A stretch of DNA of 39,463 bases from B8-G4 sp033720735 (GCA_033720735.1 JAWWBX010000006.1:1-39463); one strand, 5' to 3'; positions 8,882 to 17,053 are shown, counted from the first letter of the stretch. Notes: generated from the sequence alone by a model not told the origin. Numbers and translations: made by a program.

Positions 8882-8897
8882 TGTGATATGTATCACG
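8882..8897. promoter_or_regulatory. CRP/FNR-like palindromic operator candidate
   Basis: The 14 bases GTGATATGTATCAC (8883-8896) form a perfect 6-2-6 inverted repeat. With flanks it reads TGTGA-N6-TCACG, one base from the classical CRP consensus TGTGA-N6-TCACA. It lies about 125 bases upstream of the hutH -7 box and about 110 bases upstream of the ompH-like -7 box, so it could serve either. That a CRP-family protein of this organism uses such a sequence is inference. Confidence 0.45.
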
Positions 8898-9005
8898 TTG
8901 GAAATGTGAAGGATATTGGGAAAACCGCATGCAAACCAGGAGGAAACCGGGAAACTATTCGCGCTTCCCATACGTCATACATCCCGAGTGCGGAAGTGAA
9001 AACCG

Positions 9006-9013
9006 TAACTTTG
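9006..9013 (+). promoter_or_regulatory. Candidate -7 box of the first ompH-like gene (TAACTTTG)
   Basis: Perfect match to TAnnTTTG, 33 bases before the ATG at 9047. No TTG is found at the usual -33 distance. Confidence 0.5.
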
Positions 9014-9046
9014 ACATTGGATTCATTTGAATAAATCATCTCGATT

Positions 9047-9568
9047 ATGCAACGTATCAAAACCTTGTGTTTGACCCTGTTTTTCGGATTGTTGACGATC
9101 GGCGCGCTGCAGGCGCAGCGTATCGCGATTGTCGATATTGATGAAGTCCTGGAAAGCATGGACGAATACCAGCAGGCACAGCAAGAGCTCGACCGGATCG
9201 CCGCAGAATGGCGTCAGGAGATCCAGAAGGAGTACGACAAGATCCGCTCGATGTACAACAAGTACCAGGCCGAGCAGGTCCTGCTCAGCGACCAGGCGCG
9301 GGCCGATCGCGAAGATGAGATCATGGAAATGGAGCAGCAGGTCAGAGAACTGCAAAAACAGCGCTTCGGTCCGGAAGGTGGCTTGTTTCAGAAGCGGCAG
9401 GATCTGATCCGCCCGATCCAGGATCAGGTGTTTGGGGCCATTCAGCAGTATGCCGAAGACCGCGGGTACGACTTCATCTTCGACAAAGGCGGCTCCTCAG
9501 GTCTCATTTTTTCCAACGAAGAATACGACAAAACTGACGATATCAAGCGCAAGCTCGGTGTCAACTAG
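9047..9568 (+). CDS. OmpH/Skp-family periplasmic chaperone, copy 1 (173 aa)
   Basis: Skp-like proteins hold unfolded outer-membrane proteins in the periplasm on their way to the BAM machinery. Residues 1-24 form a signal peptide ending in ALQAQ. The mature protein begins with the family strand RIAIVDIDEVLESM, followed by a long charged helical hairpin (about 40-120) typical of the tentacles of the Skp trimer, and ends with the strand-rich QYAEDRGYDFIFDKGG segment. Length matches the family. It is followed 67 bases later by a paralogue, an arrangement common in Bacteroidota, where bamA often lies just upstream; here bamA is absent and the gene has its own promoter-like box. Confidence 0.93.
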   Translation: MQRIKTLCLTLFFGLLTIGALQAQRIAIVDIDEVLESMDEYQQAQQELDRIAAEWRQEIQKEYDKIRSMYNKYQAEQVLLSDQARADREDEIMEMEQQVRELQKQRFGPEGGLFQKRQDLIRPIQDQVFGAIQQYAEDRGYDFIFDKGGSSGLIFSNEEYDKTDDIKRKLGVN

Positions 9569-9594
9569 AGCGTGTAATTTCACATCGCGTTTTC

Positions 9595-9602
9595 TATTTT
9601 TG
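9595..9602 (+). promoter_or_regulatory. Candidate -7 box of the second ompH-like gene (TATTTTTG)
   Basis: Perfect match to TAnnTTTG in the 67-base gap between the two ompH-like genes, 33 bases before the ATG at 9636, the same distance as for the first copy. A GTG lies 20 bases upstream in place of the -33 TTG. It suggests the second copy can be transcribed independently. Confidence 0.45.
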
Positions 9603-9635
9603 CAAACCTTTGCGCAACCAGTATAACTCGGAACG

Positions 9636-10154
9636 ATGAAATTCATGCTGAAATACACTCTGGTTCTGGCTGGCATGCTGACACTGTCGTCAGTGGCTTC
9701 CGGCCAAAAATTCGGATATCTCAACTCCGCCGCGCTGCTGCAGGAAATGCCCGAAGTCAAAGAGGCTGAGTCTAACCTGGAAGTGCTGCAAAAGCAGCTG
9801 CAGGCCAAGGGGCAGCAGATGCTGCAGTCCTTCCAGCAGAAATACCTCGAACTCGAACGCAAGAACAGCCAGGGCGAGATCTCACCCAAAGAGTTGGAAG
9901 CCGAATCGGCCAAGCTCAAGGAGGAAGAGACCAAGATTGCCCAGTTTGAACAGGATATGCAAAACCAGATCTTCGAAAAGCGCAACACGCTGCTGGAGCC
10001 GATCCTGAACAAGGTCAACGATGCGATCAAGGCGGTCGCCGAAGAAGAAGGCTATGCCTATATCTTTGACGCCAGTCCGGGTTCAGGCATCCTCCTGTAT
10101 GCCGACGAATCGACCGACGTCTATGACAAGGTGAAGGCAAAACTGGGACTGTAG
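9636..10154 (+). CDS. OmpH/Skp-family periplasmic chaperone, copy 2 (172 aa)
   Basis: Paralogue of the preceding gene with the same plan. Signal peptide about 1-23 (ending ASGQ), first strand KFGYLNSAALLQEMPEV, a long Gln/Lys/Glu-rich coiled-coil hairpin (about 45-125, with QQLQAKGQQMLQ-type repeats), and the C-terminal EEGYAYIFDASPGSGILLY segment. It should act in the periplasm as an outer-membrane-protein chaperone, probably as a trimer; mixed trimers with copy 1 are possible but unproven. It is followed by a strong intrinsic terminator 43 bases after its stop, which closes the pair. Confidence 0.93.
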   Translation: MKFMLKYTLVLAGMLTLSSVASGQKFGYLNSAALLQEMPEVKEAESNLEVLQKQLQAKGQQMLQSFQQKYLELERKNSQGEISPKELEAESAKLKEEETKIAQFEQDMQNQIFEKRNTLLEPILNKVNDAIKAVAEEEGYAYIFDASPGSGILLYADESTDVYDKVKAKLGL

Positions 10155-10196
10155 AAGAGCATCCGTATTCAAGCTCGTGAAGCTGATGACGTGAAG

Positions 10197-10227
10197 AAAC
10201 CACGGACCTGTTGGTCCGTGGTTTTTT
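10197..10227 (+). terminator. Intrinsic terminator after the ompH-like pair
   Basis: Left arm AAACCACGGACC (10197-10208), loop TGTT, right arm GGTCCGTGGTTT, within a run of six T (10222-10227). A 9-bp GC-rich stem, extended by three A-T pairs, followed by U's is a textbook Rho-independent terminator. Confidence 0.92.
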
Positions 10228-10274
10228 ATGGGCACTGAATTGGTATGTATCATTGCAGCGGCAATAGCACACCG

Positions 10275-11204
10275 ATGCACCTTTCAGTGATCATACCTGT
10301 CTACAATGCGGCACCTTACCTTGAGGCAGCTGTGGCATCAGCCCTGACCCAGCCAGAGACGCGAGAGGTGATCCTCGTTGAAGACGGCTCTTCTGACAAT
10401 TCTCGGGCGATATGTGAGCAACTCGCCGCGCGTCATCAGATCGTGCATTTGCTGCGTCACCCTGATAGCGCAAACCTGGGCGCCAGCGTATCACGCAACG
10501 CCGGAATGAGCCGGGCGACCCAGGACTACATTGCATTCCTCGACGCCGATGACACCTTTCTGCCGGGGCGATTCCATGAGACCGCTCAAATCTTCTCGGC
10601 GTATCCTGACACCGATGGCGTGTATGAAACGGTGGGCACGAGATATCATGACGCGTCGATGCGCGCGCGGCATCAGGCCCGCGAAAAGGAACACATCGGA
10701 CTCAGCGTTACGCCGGAGCCGGACCAGCTGTTCAGGGCCCTCGCATTGGGCCGTTATGGATTTATCCACCTCGACGGACTTGTTCTCAGACGGGCGGCCC
10801 TGACACCGGATCTTCAATTCGATCCGGAACTGATCCAATGCCAGGATTCGGATTTTATTTTGCGCGCATCGCGACGTCTCCAACTGCGCGGAGGCAACCC
10901 TTCCCGGATTGTAGCCATGCGGGGCATCCACAGCTCCAACCGCATCTTTGACCACCAGCAGGCGATGCACTACCGGCGGCGGTTTCTGCAGAAATGCATT
11001 GATCACCATTTTTATGGCTCGCAGGACATGATCGCGAATCTCTACATCGTGAGCCGCAGGGTGGGGGCCGGCCGCGCCTACCGTCCGTTCAGGCATCCGC
11101 GCATCCTTGGCCTGCCGGTCAAACTGTTGTTCGTCGCTTGCTATTTGCTTGGACATCCGGCGATTTTGGTAAGATTATTGAGCCGCTCGTCAGGGAGTGT
11201 ATAG
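10275..11204 (+). CDS. GT2-family glycosyltransferase, paralogue 1 (about 309 aa)
   Basis: A GT-A fold glycosyltransferase that transfers a sugar from a nucleotide donor. Visible motifs are LSVIIPVYNA at the N-terminus, VEDGSSDNS near 36-44, and the metal-binding FLDADD near residue 87. The C-terminus has a hydrophobic stretch (about 275-300) that may anchor it to the membrane. The reading frame opens upstream at 10245, but that extension (ten residues) has no homology signal, so I prefer the ATG at 10275, which starts directly at the first beta strand. The next gene is a clear tandem paralogue 39 bases downstream. These two lie 6 kb from the main glycan locus; acceptor and donor are unknown. 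Confidence 0.87.
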   Translation: MHLSVIIPVYNAAPYLEAAVASALTQPETREVILVEDGSSDNSRAICEQLAARHQIVHLLRHPDSANLGASVSRNAGMSRATQDYIAFLDADDTFLPGRFHETAQIFSAYPDTDGVYETVGTRYHDASMRARHQAREKEHIGLSVTPEPDQLFRALALGRYGFIHLDGLVLRRAALTPDLQFDPELIQCQDSDFILRASRRLQLRGGNPSRIVAMRGIHSSNRIFDHQQAMHYRRRFLQKCIDHHFYGSQDMIANLYIVSRRVGAGRAYRPFRHPRILGLPVKLLFVACYLLGHPAILVRLLSRSSGSV

Positions 11205-11243
11205 TCCCGGACGATTATGAAGGGCACAGTGTGATTATAGATC

Positions 11244-12230
11244 GTGAAGGTTTCCGTCATCATACCGGTTTACAATGCGGAGCAGTTTCTGACCGATGCC
11301 ATTGCGTCTGCATTGAATCAGGAGGAGACCGCCGAGATCATCCTCGTTGAGGACGGTTCACCGGACGATTCCCTCGCCATCTGCGAGCATTTTGCGGAGC
11401 GTCATCCCCATATCCGCCTGCTCCGCCATCCCGACGGCCGCAACCATGGAGCGAGTGCTTCCCGCAACCTCGGCATCCGGCACGCGCGCTATCCGTACCT
11501 GGCGTTTCTGGATGCTGACGACATGTACGTTGAAAACCGGTTTAAGGGCGCAGCCCACGTTTTTGCGCACTATGCGGATGCCGATGGTGTCCACGAATCA
11601 ATCGGCGTTCAGTACTACGATGAGGAAATGCGCGAGATGCATATTTCCAGGATCGGCCGGGAGATCACCGGCGTCGTCAAGTTCATTCATCCTGGCCAGT
11701 TGTTCCGAACACTGGCCACCGGCAAATTCGGGCATGTCAGTCTTGACGGTGTTGTCCTCAAGCGTGAAGCACTTGATGAAACCCTGATGTTCGATCCCGA
11801 CCTCACTCAATGTGAAGACACGGACCTGATGCTGCGACTGGCCGCGTCAAGAACACTGTATTCGGGCGATCTCACCCGGGTTGTGGCCCTGCGTGGGGTG
11901 CATCGCGACAATCGCGTTTTTGATAGCGAAGAATCAAACGAGTTCAAACGCAGATATCTGCGCAAGTGCATTGAGCATCGGTTCTACGGATCCCGCGACG
12001 CTGCTGCCAATTTCTACATTGTGGCACGGTACGTCGCATCAACGCATTTCTTCCGACCCTTTGCGCGTATCGGAGGCCTGGCGCAGATTGCCCGGTTACT
12101 CCTGGTATCAGGGTTTCTGATCTTGCATCCGGGGGTACTTGTCCACCTGCTCCGTGGCGCCTTGCGCGGACCGCCCCGGTTGGCCCCAATCGAAATGGCG
12201 CCGCTCCATCTCGAGCAAACGGCACGCTAG
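11244..12230 (+). CDS. GT2-family glycosyltransferase, paralogue 2 (328 aa)
   Basis: GT-A fold enzyme closely related to the preceding gene along its full length: KVSVIIPVYNAEQFL at the start, VEDGSPDDS, FLDADD near 90, then shared HPGQLFR, CEDTDLMLR and the RRYLRKCIEHRFYGSRD block that both copies carry near residue 240. The C-terminal hydrophobic segment is also shared. The start is a GTG at 11244, placed exactly at the first strand; no upstream ATG in frame fits better. Probably cotranscribed with paralogue 1. A tandem duplication followed by divergence is the simplest history. Specificity cannot be inferred. Confidence 0.88.
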   Translation: MKVSVIIPVYNAEQFLTDAIASALNQEETAEIILVEDGSPDDSLAICEHFAERHPHIRLLRHPDGRNHGASASRNLGIRHARYPYLAFLDADDMYVENRFKGAAHVFAHYADADGVHESIGVQYYDEEMREMHISRIGREITGVVKFIHPGQLFRTLATGKFGHVSLDGVVLKREALDETLMFDPDLTQCEDTDLMLRLAASRTLYSGDLTRVVALRGVHRDNRVFDSEESNEFKRRYLRKCIEHRFYGSRDAAANFYIVARYVASTHFFRPFARIGGLAQIARLLLVSGFLILHPGVLVHLLRGALRGPPRLAPIEMAPLHLEQTAR

Positions 12231-12243
12231 ACACGGCCACAAT

Positions 12244-12268
12244 CGGTAATGAAGTCATTACATTACCG
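12244..12268. promoter_or_regulatory. Inverted repeat CGGTAATG-N9-CATTACCG before the decarboxylase
   Basis: Perfect 8-base arms (12244-12251 and 12261-12268) around a 9-base spacer; the spacer also extends the internal pairing (TAATGAAGTCATTA). It ends 11 bases before the decarboxylase ATG at 12280. It could be an operator or a leader hairpin that masks translation initiation. It has no T-run, so it is unlikely to be a terminator for the GT genes. Confidence 0.45.
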
Positions 12269-12279
12269 TCAAATCGTGC

Positions 12280-13740
12280 ATGATGGCGGCAGATACTCAA
12301 TCCCTGCATATCGATCAGGATACCTTCCGTGAACTCGGCCACTGGTTGGTTGACAAGATCGCTGATTACTACGCATCGCTGGATGCACGTCCTGTCAGCC
12401 CGGGGCTTACACCGGCAGAAACCCGCACCCGATTGCCGGCATCGGCATTTCCTGAACAGGGCTTGTCGCCCGATGAGATCATCAGGTCGACGGTTGATGT
12501 GTTGATGGAGACGTCCATGTTGTCAGGTCACCCGCGGTTTTGGGGCTACATCATTGGGGCCGGTACGCAGATCGGTGCGCTGGCTGACCTGCTGGCTGCC
12601 ACGATCAACCCGAACGTCGGGGGCTGGCACATCGCCCCAATGGCCAGTGAGATCGAACAACAAACGGTCAATTGGATCGCCGAATGGGTCAACTTTCCGC
12701 CTGATCACGGAGGACTGCTGGTGAGCGGTGGAGCGATGGCCAACTACGTGGGCTTCCTGGCAGCCAGGACCAATCAGGCCGAATGGAACATTCGATCTGA
12801 GGGCTTGCGCGCAGGGGGGCAGCTCAAGGTCTATTGCTCCGTAGAGACGCACACCTGGATCCAGAAGGCCACGGACCTGTTCGGGATGGGGACTGATGCG
12901 ATCGAGTGGATACCAACAGATCAGCATCTGAGAATGGACCTCCAGATCCTGAAGGCGCGCATTGCCCGGGACAAGCGGGACGGATACGTGCCGTTCCTGG
13001 TCGTTGCGACGGCCGGATCGGTCAGCACGGGCGCGGTAGACGATCTGCGCGGGGTTGCCGAGATCTGCCGGAAGGAGGGCCTCTGGTTTCATGTCGACGG
13101 AGCCTATGGCGCGCCGGCGGCACATTTGCCGGAGTGCCAGGCAGTATTTGATGGGCTTCAGGAAGCCGACTCCATCGCACTCGATCCGCACAAGTGGTTT
13201 TATTGTCCTCAGGAGGCAGGATGTGCACTGGTTCGGAACCGGCAACATCTGTTGGATACGTTCAGCTACCGTCCGCCATATTATCATTTTGAGGAGTATG
13301 ACGAGGAGCCCGGTATCAACTACTATGAGTACGGGATGCAAAATTCGAGGGGGTTTAGGGCGCTGAAGGTCTGGATGACCCTGCGTCAGGCGGGTAAGGA
13401 AGGATTGCGCGCGATGATCCGCCATGACATTGCAATGGCACAGCTGCTCTATGATCTGGTCGATCAGGCACCAGACTTCCAGGCCTTCAAGACCAGCCTG
13501 AGTATCACCACCTTTCAGTACGTTCCAGACGCAACAGCCTCCCGGGAGACGATCAACGCCCTGAATGAAGAGGTGATGGTACGGCTGCAGAATGGTGGTC
13601 ATGCCTACGTGACCAATGCCGTGATCGATGACAGGTATCTGTTGAGAGCGTGCATTGTGAATTTCAGAACGCGCCATCGTGATATCGCATCACTACCAGA
13701 TGCAATTCGCGCCATTGCGGCCGACATGGCCAATGCGTGA
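12280..13740 (+). CDS. PLP-dependent group II amino-acid decarboxylase (486 aa)
   Basis: Member of the pyridoxal-dependent decarboxylase family that includes aromatic-L-amino-acid, histidine and glutamate decarboxylases; it removes CO2 from an amino acid in the cytosol. The PLP-binding lysine is K305 in LDPHKWFY, and the upstream HVDGAYGAPAA holds the Asp that contacts the pyridine nitrogen. The N-terminal region has HPRFWGYIIGAG and NPNVGGWHIAPMASEIE, typical of the aromatic-amino-acid branch. Length is normal. Two ATG codons (12280 and 12283) are possible. The exact substrate (Tyr, Trp, DOPA or another) cannot be read from sequence alone. The gene stands alone; a perfect inverted repeat lies just before the start. 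Confidence 0.9.
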   Translation: MMAADTQSLHIDQDTFRELGHWLVDKIADYYASLDARPVSPGLTPAETRTRLPASAFPEQGLSPDEIIRSTVDVLMETSMLSGHPRFWGYIIGAGTQIGALADLLAATINPNVGGWHIAPMASEIEQQTVNWIAEWVNFPPDHGGLLVSGGAMANYVGFLAARTNQAEWNIRSEGLRAGGQLKVYCSVETHTWIQKATDLFGMGTDAIEWIPTDQHLRMDLQILKARIARDKRDGYVPFLVVATAGSVSTGAVDDLRGVAEICRKEGLWFHVDGAYGAPAAHLPECQAVFDGLQEADSIALDPHKWFYCPQEAGCALVRNRQHLLDTFSYRPPYYHFEEYDEEPGINYYEYGMQNSRGFRALKVWMTLRQAGKEGLRAMIRHDIAMAQLLYDLVDQAPDFQAFKTSLSITTFQYVPDATASRETINALNEEVMVRLQNGGHAYVTNAVIDDRYLLRACIVNFRTRHRDIASLPDAIRAIAADMANA

Positions 13741-13831
13741 CGGCTTCGCACATTCCCTTTAGCGTGATGAACGGGTGCGTCTTGCAAAAGGGCTATCTTG
13801 ATTGTATTCAACCACAGACAAATTGCACTAC

Positions 13832-16237
13832 ATGCGTCTCCATTGGCTTCCGACACTTCTGTTCTTGATTTTGGGGTGGGCGCTGACAGCCCAGAATACC
13901 CATCTGAACGTGCCCGGCCTTGATGCGCCGGTAGAGATCCTGACCGACCAATGGGGAGTTGCCCATATCTATGCGACGACCGAACATGATCTGTTTTTTG
14001 CGCAAGGGTTTTACGCCGCACGCGACCGGTTATTCCAATTTGAGATCTGGCGGAGACAAGCTACTGGAACCGTTGCCGAGATCCTGGGGCCCCGTGAGGT
14101 GAAACGGGATCTTGGCACACGGCTGTTCATGTTCAGGGGTGACATCGAAGCAGAGATGCAGCACTATCATCCGCGCGGTGCGCAGATTATCCGGGCGTTT
14201 GTCGACGGCGTGAATGCCTGTGTACGGCAAATGCGTGCCAACCCTGCCAACCTGCCCATCGAGTTCGAATTACTGGGCATTCTGCCCGGGTTCTGGACAC
14301 CAGAGGTCGTTATTTCAAGACATCAGGGTCTGCTCGGTAACATCAACCAGGAATTGAACACGGGCCGACTTGTCGCTATGCTCGGACCGGAGAAAGTGCA
14401 GCAGATCCACTGGTTTCATCCCCGGAAACCTGAGCTCGCCCTGGACCCTGCCATCAACGCCGAGCGGTTGCACGATGATATCCTGGAACTCTATAATGCG
14501 TTCCGCAGGCCAGTCCGTTTCCGGCCGGAAGACCTGGTGGCAGGAGCGACCGACGCTCACCTGGATGTCCGCGATCTGGCCGATGAGGATGCGGCATGGA
14601 AGCGATCAATGCAGGAGTCGGCAGACTGGCTCGGGAGCAATAACTGGGTGGTGGATGGACGGCATACCTCCAGCGGGTATCCGGTCATGGCCAATGATCC
14701 GCATCGCACCCTGGCCGCTCCGTCGTTGCGCTATATGACCCATCTGATCGGTCCGGGCTGGAATGTCATAGGCGGCGGTGAGCCGGAGATCCCGGGGATT
14801 TCGATCGGACACAATGCGCATGGTGCCTGGGGGCTGACCGTATTCCGCACCGATGCTGAAGACCTGTATGTGTATCAGACCAACCCCGATGACCCTGACC
14901 AATACCGTTACCGGGATGGTTGGCGGAAAATGGTCGTGAGGGAGGAGACAATCCAGGTCAAAAATGCTGACGAGGTTACCGCGACCCTCAAATACACGCA
15001 TCACGGACCGGTGGTATACGAAGATCCGGAGCATCACCTGGCCTACGCCGTACGCTGCGGATGGCTGGAGATCGGTGGATCGCCGTATCTGGCAAGCCTG
15101 CGCATGAACCAGGCCGAAAACTTCGCCGCCTTCAGGGATGCATGCAACTACAGCAACATTCCGGGAGAGAACATGATCTGGGCCGACCGGGCGGGGAACA
15201 TTGGTTGGCAAGCTGTTGGCATTGCACCCCTCCGCCGCAGCTGGAGTGGCCTGGTACCCGTGCCGGGCGATGGTCGTTACGAATGGGATGGCTACTTGCC
15301 GATCATTGAAAAACCACACGTCTTTAACCCACCAGGAGGGATCTTCATTACCGCAAACGAGAATGTGACGCCACCAGGTTATCAGCATTGGGATGCGATC
15401 GGCTATAGCTGGTCCGATCCGTTCCGCGGTGACCGGCTTGCGGAATTGCTGGACAACGGCCGCAAACATACGCTGGCTGACATGGCCCGCTATCAAACCG
15501 ATTATCTGTCGGTCCCGGCAAGACACCTGATACCACTGTTGGAGCATGTCACATTGGACGAGCATCAGACAGATAGCCTGCGGCGTGCACTCCTGGGATG
15601 GGACGGCGTGCTGGATCGATCCTCCGTGGAAGCCAGCGTGTATGTAGGGTGGGAGGCAGAGCTGCGGAGACGGACCGAGGAGCTCTATGTGCCGGTCGAA
15701 GCGCGTGACCTGTTCAGTCCGCAGATGAGCAAAGTCATTGAATGGCTGACATTTCCGGATGGCGCCTTTGGCCCGGACCCATTGGAGGGCAGGGATCGCC
15801 TGTTGGGTGAAGCATTGGTTACCGCTGTTGACTGGCTGCGCGAGCGCCTGGGCAGTAATCCGCGCTCCTGGCAATACGGACAGGAGCGGCTCAAACATGT
15901 GGTGATCAGGCATCCGCTGTCGCGTGCAGTCAACGATTCAGTCCGGGCGCTCCTGGATGTCGGGATCGCACCAAGAGGTGGCAACGCATATACTGTAGGG
16001 AATACGTCCAACAATCTCAATCAGAGCTCGGGTGCGTCCTTCAGGATCATCGTTGATACGGGCGACTGGGACCAGTGCCTGGCAATGAACAGCCCCGGAC
16101 AGGCAGGTGATCCGCACCATCCGCATTATCGGAATCTGTTCGACCTGTGGGCGGCCGACCGTTTTTTCCCGTTGTTCTTTTCGCGCGAGAAAGTTGAATC
16201 CGTAACATCCCAGCGGATCCTGCTGCGTCCGCGCTGA
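13832..16237 (+). CDS. Penicillin-acylase-family N-terminal-nucleophile hydrolase (about 801 aa)
   Basis: A periplasmic amidase made as a precursor that cleaves itself into alpha and beta chains. Residues 1-21 from the ATG at 13832 form a signal peptide (RLHWLPTLLFLILGWALTAQ). The alpha part has DQWGVAHIYA and AQGFYAARDRLFQFE. The self-cleavage site is LGSNNW, with the nucleophile Ser at residue 269 of this start, followed by ANDPHRTL and the oxyanion-region NIPGENMIWAD. The C-terminal part has AVNDSV and NTSNNLNQSSGASFR. The frame extends ten residues upstream to 13802, but this would place a charged tail before the signal peptide. Family members hydrolyse beta-lactams, acyl-homoserine lactones or other amides; the substrate here is open, and quorum-signal degradation would be speculation. 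Confidence 0.92.
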   Translation: MRLHWLPTLLFLILGWALTAQNTHLNVPGLDAPVEILTDQWGVAHIYATTEHDLFFAQGFYAARDRLFQFEIWRRQATGTVAEILGPREVKRDLGTRLFMFRGDIEAEMQHYHPRGAQIIRAFVDGVNACVRQMRANPANLPIEFELLGILPGFWTPEVVISRHQGLLGNINQELNTGRLVAMLGPEKVQQIHWFHPRKPELALDPAINAERLHDDILELYNAFRRPVRFRPEDLVAGATDAHLDVRDLADEDAAWKRSMQESADWLGSNNWVVDGRHTSSGYPVMANDPHRTLAAPSLRYMTHLIGPGWNVIGGGEPEIPGISIGHNAHGAWGLTVFRTDAEDLYVYQTNPDDPDQYRYRDGWRKMVVREETIQVKNADEVTATLKYTHHGPVVYEDPEHHLAYAVRCGWLEIGGSPYLASLRMNQAENFAAFRDACNYSNIPGENMIWADRAGNIGWQAVGIAPLRRSWSGLVPVPGDGRYEWDGYLPIIEKPHVFNPPGGIFITANENVTPPGYQHWDAIGYSWSDPFRGDRLAELLDNGRKHTLADMARYQTDYLSVPARHLIPLLEHVTLDEHQTDSLRRALLGWDGVLDRSSVEASVYVGWEAELRRRTEELYVPVEARDLFSPQMSKVIEWLTFPDGAFGPDPLEGRDRLLGEALVTAVDWLRERLGSNPRSWQYGQERLKHVVIRHPLSRAVNDSVRALLDVGIAPRGGNAYTVGNTSNNLNQSSGASFRIIVDTGDWDQCLAMNSPGQAGDPHHPHYRNLFDLWAADRFFPLFFSREKVESVTSQRILLRPR

Positions 16238-16248
16238 CCTTTCAATAC

Positions 16249-16280
16249 TTGCGATGGGCTCATCGAAATCCGTAATTTTG
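16249..16280 (+). promoter_or_regulatory. Bacteroidota-type promoter TTG-N21-TAATTTTG
   Basis: TTG at 16249-16251 and TAATTTTG at 16273-16280, separated by 21 bases, match both halves of the Bacteroidota housekeeping promoter. It lies just after the acylase stop and 51 bases before the ATG of the DUF998 gene. This is the best complete promoter in the window. Confidence 0.6.
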
Positions 16281-16331
16281 GAGTAACCGGATTATCCGGC
16301 TTCTTTTCAATTGCGGTGCGTCCCGAAACCA

Positions 16332-16937
16332 ATGAAGTACCTGGCACTCGGTGGTGTAGCTGGCCCGATTGTTTTTGCGATCGCGGTGATCGTATGTGCC
16401 GGGTTGCGCGAAGGGTACAGCCATTCAACAGAGTTCATCAGTCATCTCGGCGCTACGGGTACGGACCATGCAGGGTTGTTCAATCTCATCGGATTCGGCC
16501 TTGGGGGCATTCTGATCACGCTATTTGCCGTCTCGTTATTTGGCTTGCTGCCGCGCGGTTTTACGACACGGGCGGGATCTATGCTCATCCTGCTGTTCGG
16601 ACTGGGGATGATCCTGGTTGGTATTTATTCCTGTGAGCCAGGGTGCCAGAATCAGGGTTCCGTTGAAGGCACGATTCACGACAATATTTCAGTGCTGATG
16701 TTCAACGGCGTGATCCTGGGGATTGCACTGCAAGGCCTGGCCATGCGTAGACGGGGAGGTTGGCAGCAATTCAGGATCTATACCTTTGCGACTGTAATTG
16801 CCCTCGTGGCTTTGTTGATCGTGATGATCCACTCAGTAGGAACCTCCGAACTCACGGGCCTGTGGCAACGCCTGTTTTTGTTCACATTGTTTGCCTGGAT
16901 AGCTGCCATGGGGTGGCGGCTTGCAAAGTCAACATGA
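16332..16937 (+). CDS. DUF998-family integral membrane protein (about 201 aa)
   Basis: A six-helix inner-membrane protein of the DUF998 family, whose biochemical role is not known. The family-typical extracellular loop REGYSHSTEFISHLGATGTDHA follows the first helix in pieces: REGYSHSTEF near residue 26, then ISHLGATG. Hydrophobic segments fall near 5-22, 52-75, 85-105, 120-138, 152-170 and 178-195. A second loop has SCEPGCQNQGS with two cysteines. The frame opens upstream with a TTG at 16311, but the ATG at 16332 begins directly before helix 1 and is preferred. It has its own promoter-like sequence and appears monocistronic. Confidence 0.85.
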   Translation: MKYLALGGVAGPIVFAIAVIVCAGLREGYSHSTEFISHLGATGTDHAGLFNLIGFGLGGILITLFAVSLFGLLPRGFTTRAGSMLILLFGLGMILVGIYSCEPGCQNQGSVEGTIHDNISVLMFNGVILGIALQGLAMRRRGGWQQFRIYTFATVIALVALLIVMIHSVGTSELTGLWQRLFLFTLFAWIAAMGWRLAKST

Positions 16938-17003
16938 TGTGACTGCCCGTTTTTCGGCATGTCGCCATTTTCTCATAAGTGTCTGATAATCAAAGATAGT
17001 AGG

Positions 17004-17053
17004 CGTTTACAAACGTTTACAAACGCTTAGAAACGCAAGTAAACGTCTATTTA
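17004..17053. repeat. Five-unit 10-bp periodic repeat upstream of ssb
   Basis: Consecutive 10-base units are CGTTTACAAA (17004), CGTTTACAAA (17014), CGCTTAGAAA (17024), CGCAAGTAAA (17034) and CGTCTATTTA (17044). The CG followed by an A-rich end recurs at one-helical-turn intervals, and CGTTT-AC-AAACG elements form overlapping inverted repeats. It lies 110 bases before the first ssb start in a 225-base gap with no gene. It may be an operator for cooperative binding or a phased A-tract bend. Confidence 0.75.

Larger units (their letters stand above)
8735..9046. other. Divergent intergenic region hutH / ompH-like
   Basis: A 312-base gap with no credible gene. It holds the hutH -7 box (8751-8758), a cluster of four GTTAA words at 8821, 8830, 8842 and 8853, a CRP-like palindrome at 8882-8897, and the candidate -7 box of the first ompH-like gene (9006-9013). 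Confidence 0.7.

Noticed and set aside
12523..13677. 384-residue open frame antisense to the decarboxylase
   Set aside because: Complete shadow of a gene with a PLP-lysine motif; no homology signal in its translation.
14606..15913. 435-residue open frame antisense to the penicillin-acylase gene
   Set aside because: Lies wholly inside a gene with clear family motifs; its translation has no recognisable domain and arises from the codon bias of the real strand.
16944..16962. Possible hairpin TGCCCG-TTTTT-CGGCA after the DUF998 gene
   Set aside because: Stem is short with a bulge and the T-run is in the loop, so it does not make a convincing terminator.
17004..17053. CRISPR array interpretation of the 10-bp repeats
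   Set aside because: Units are contiguous with no spacers and far too short; no cas gene is present.
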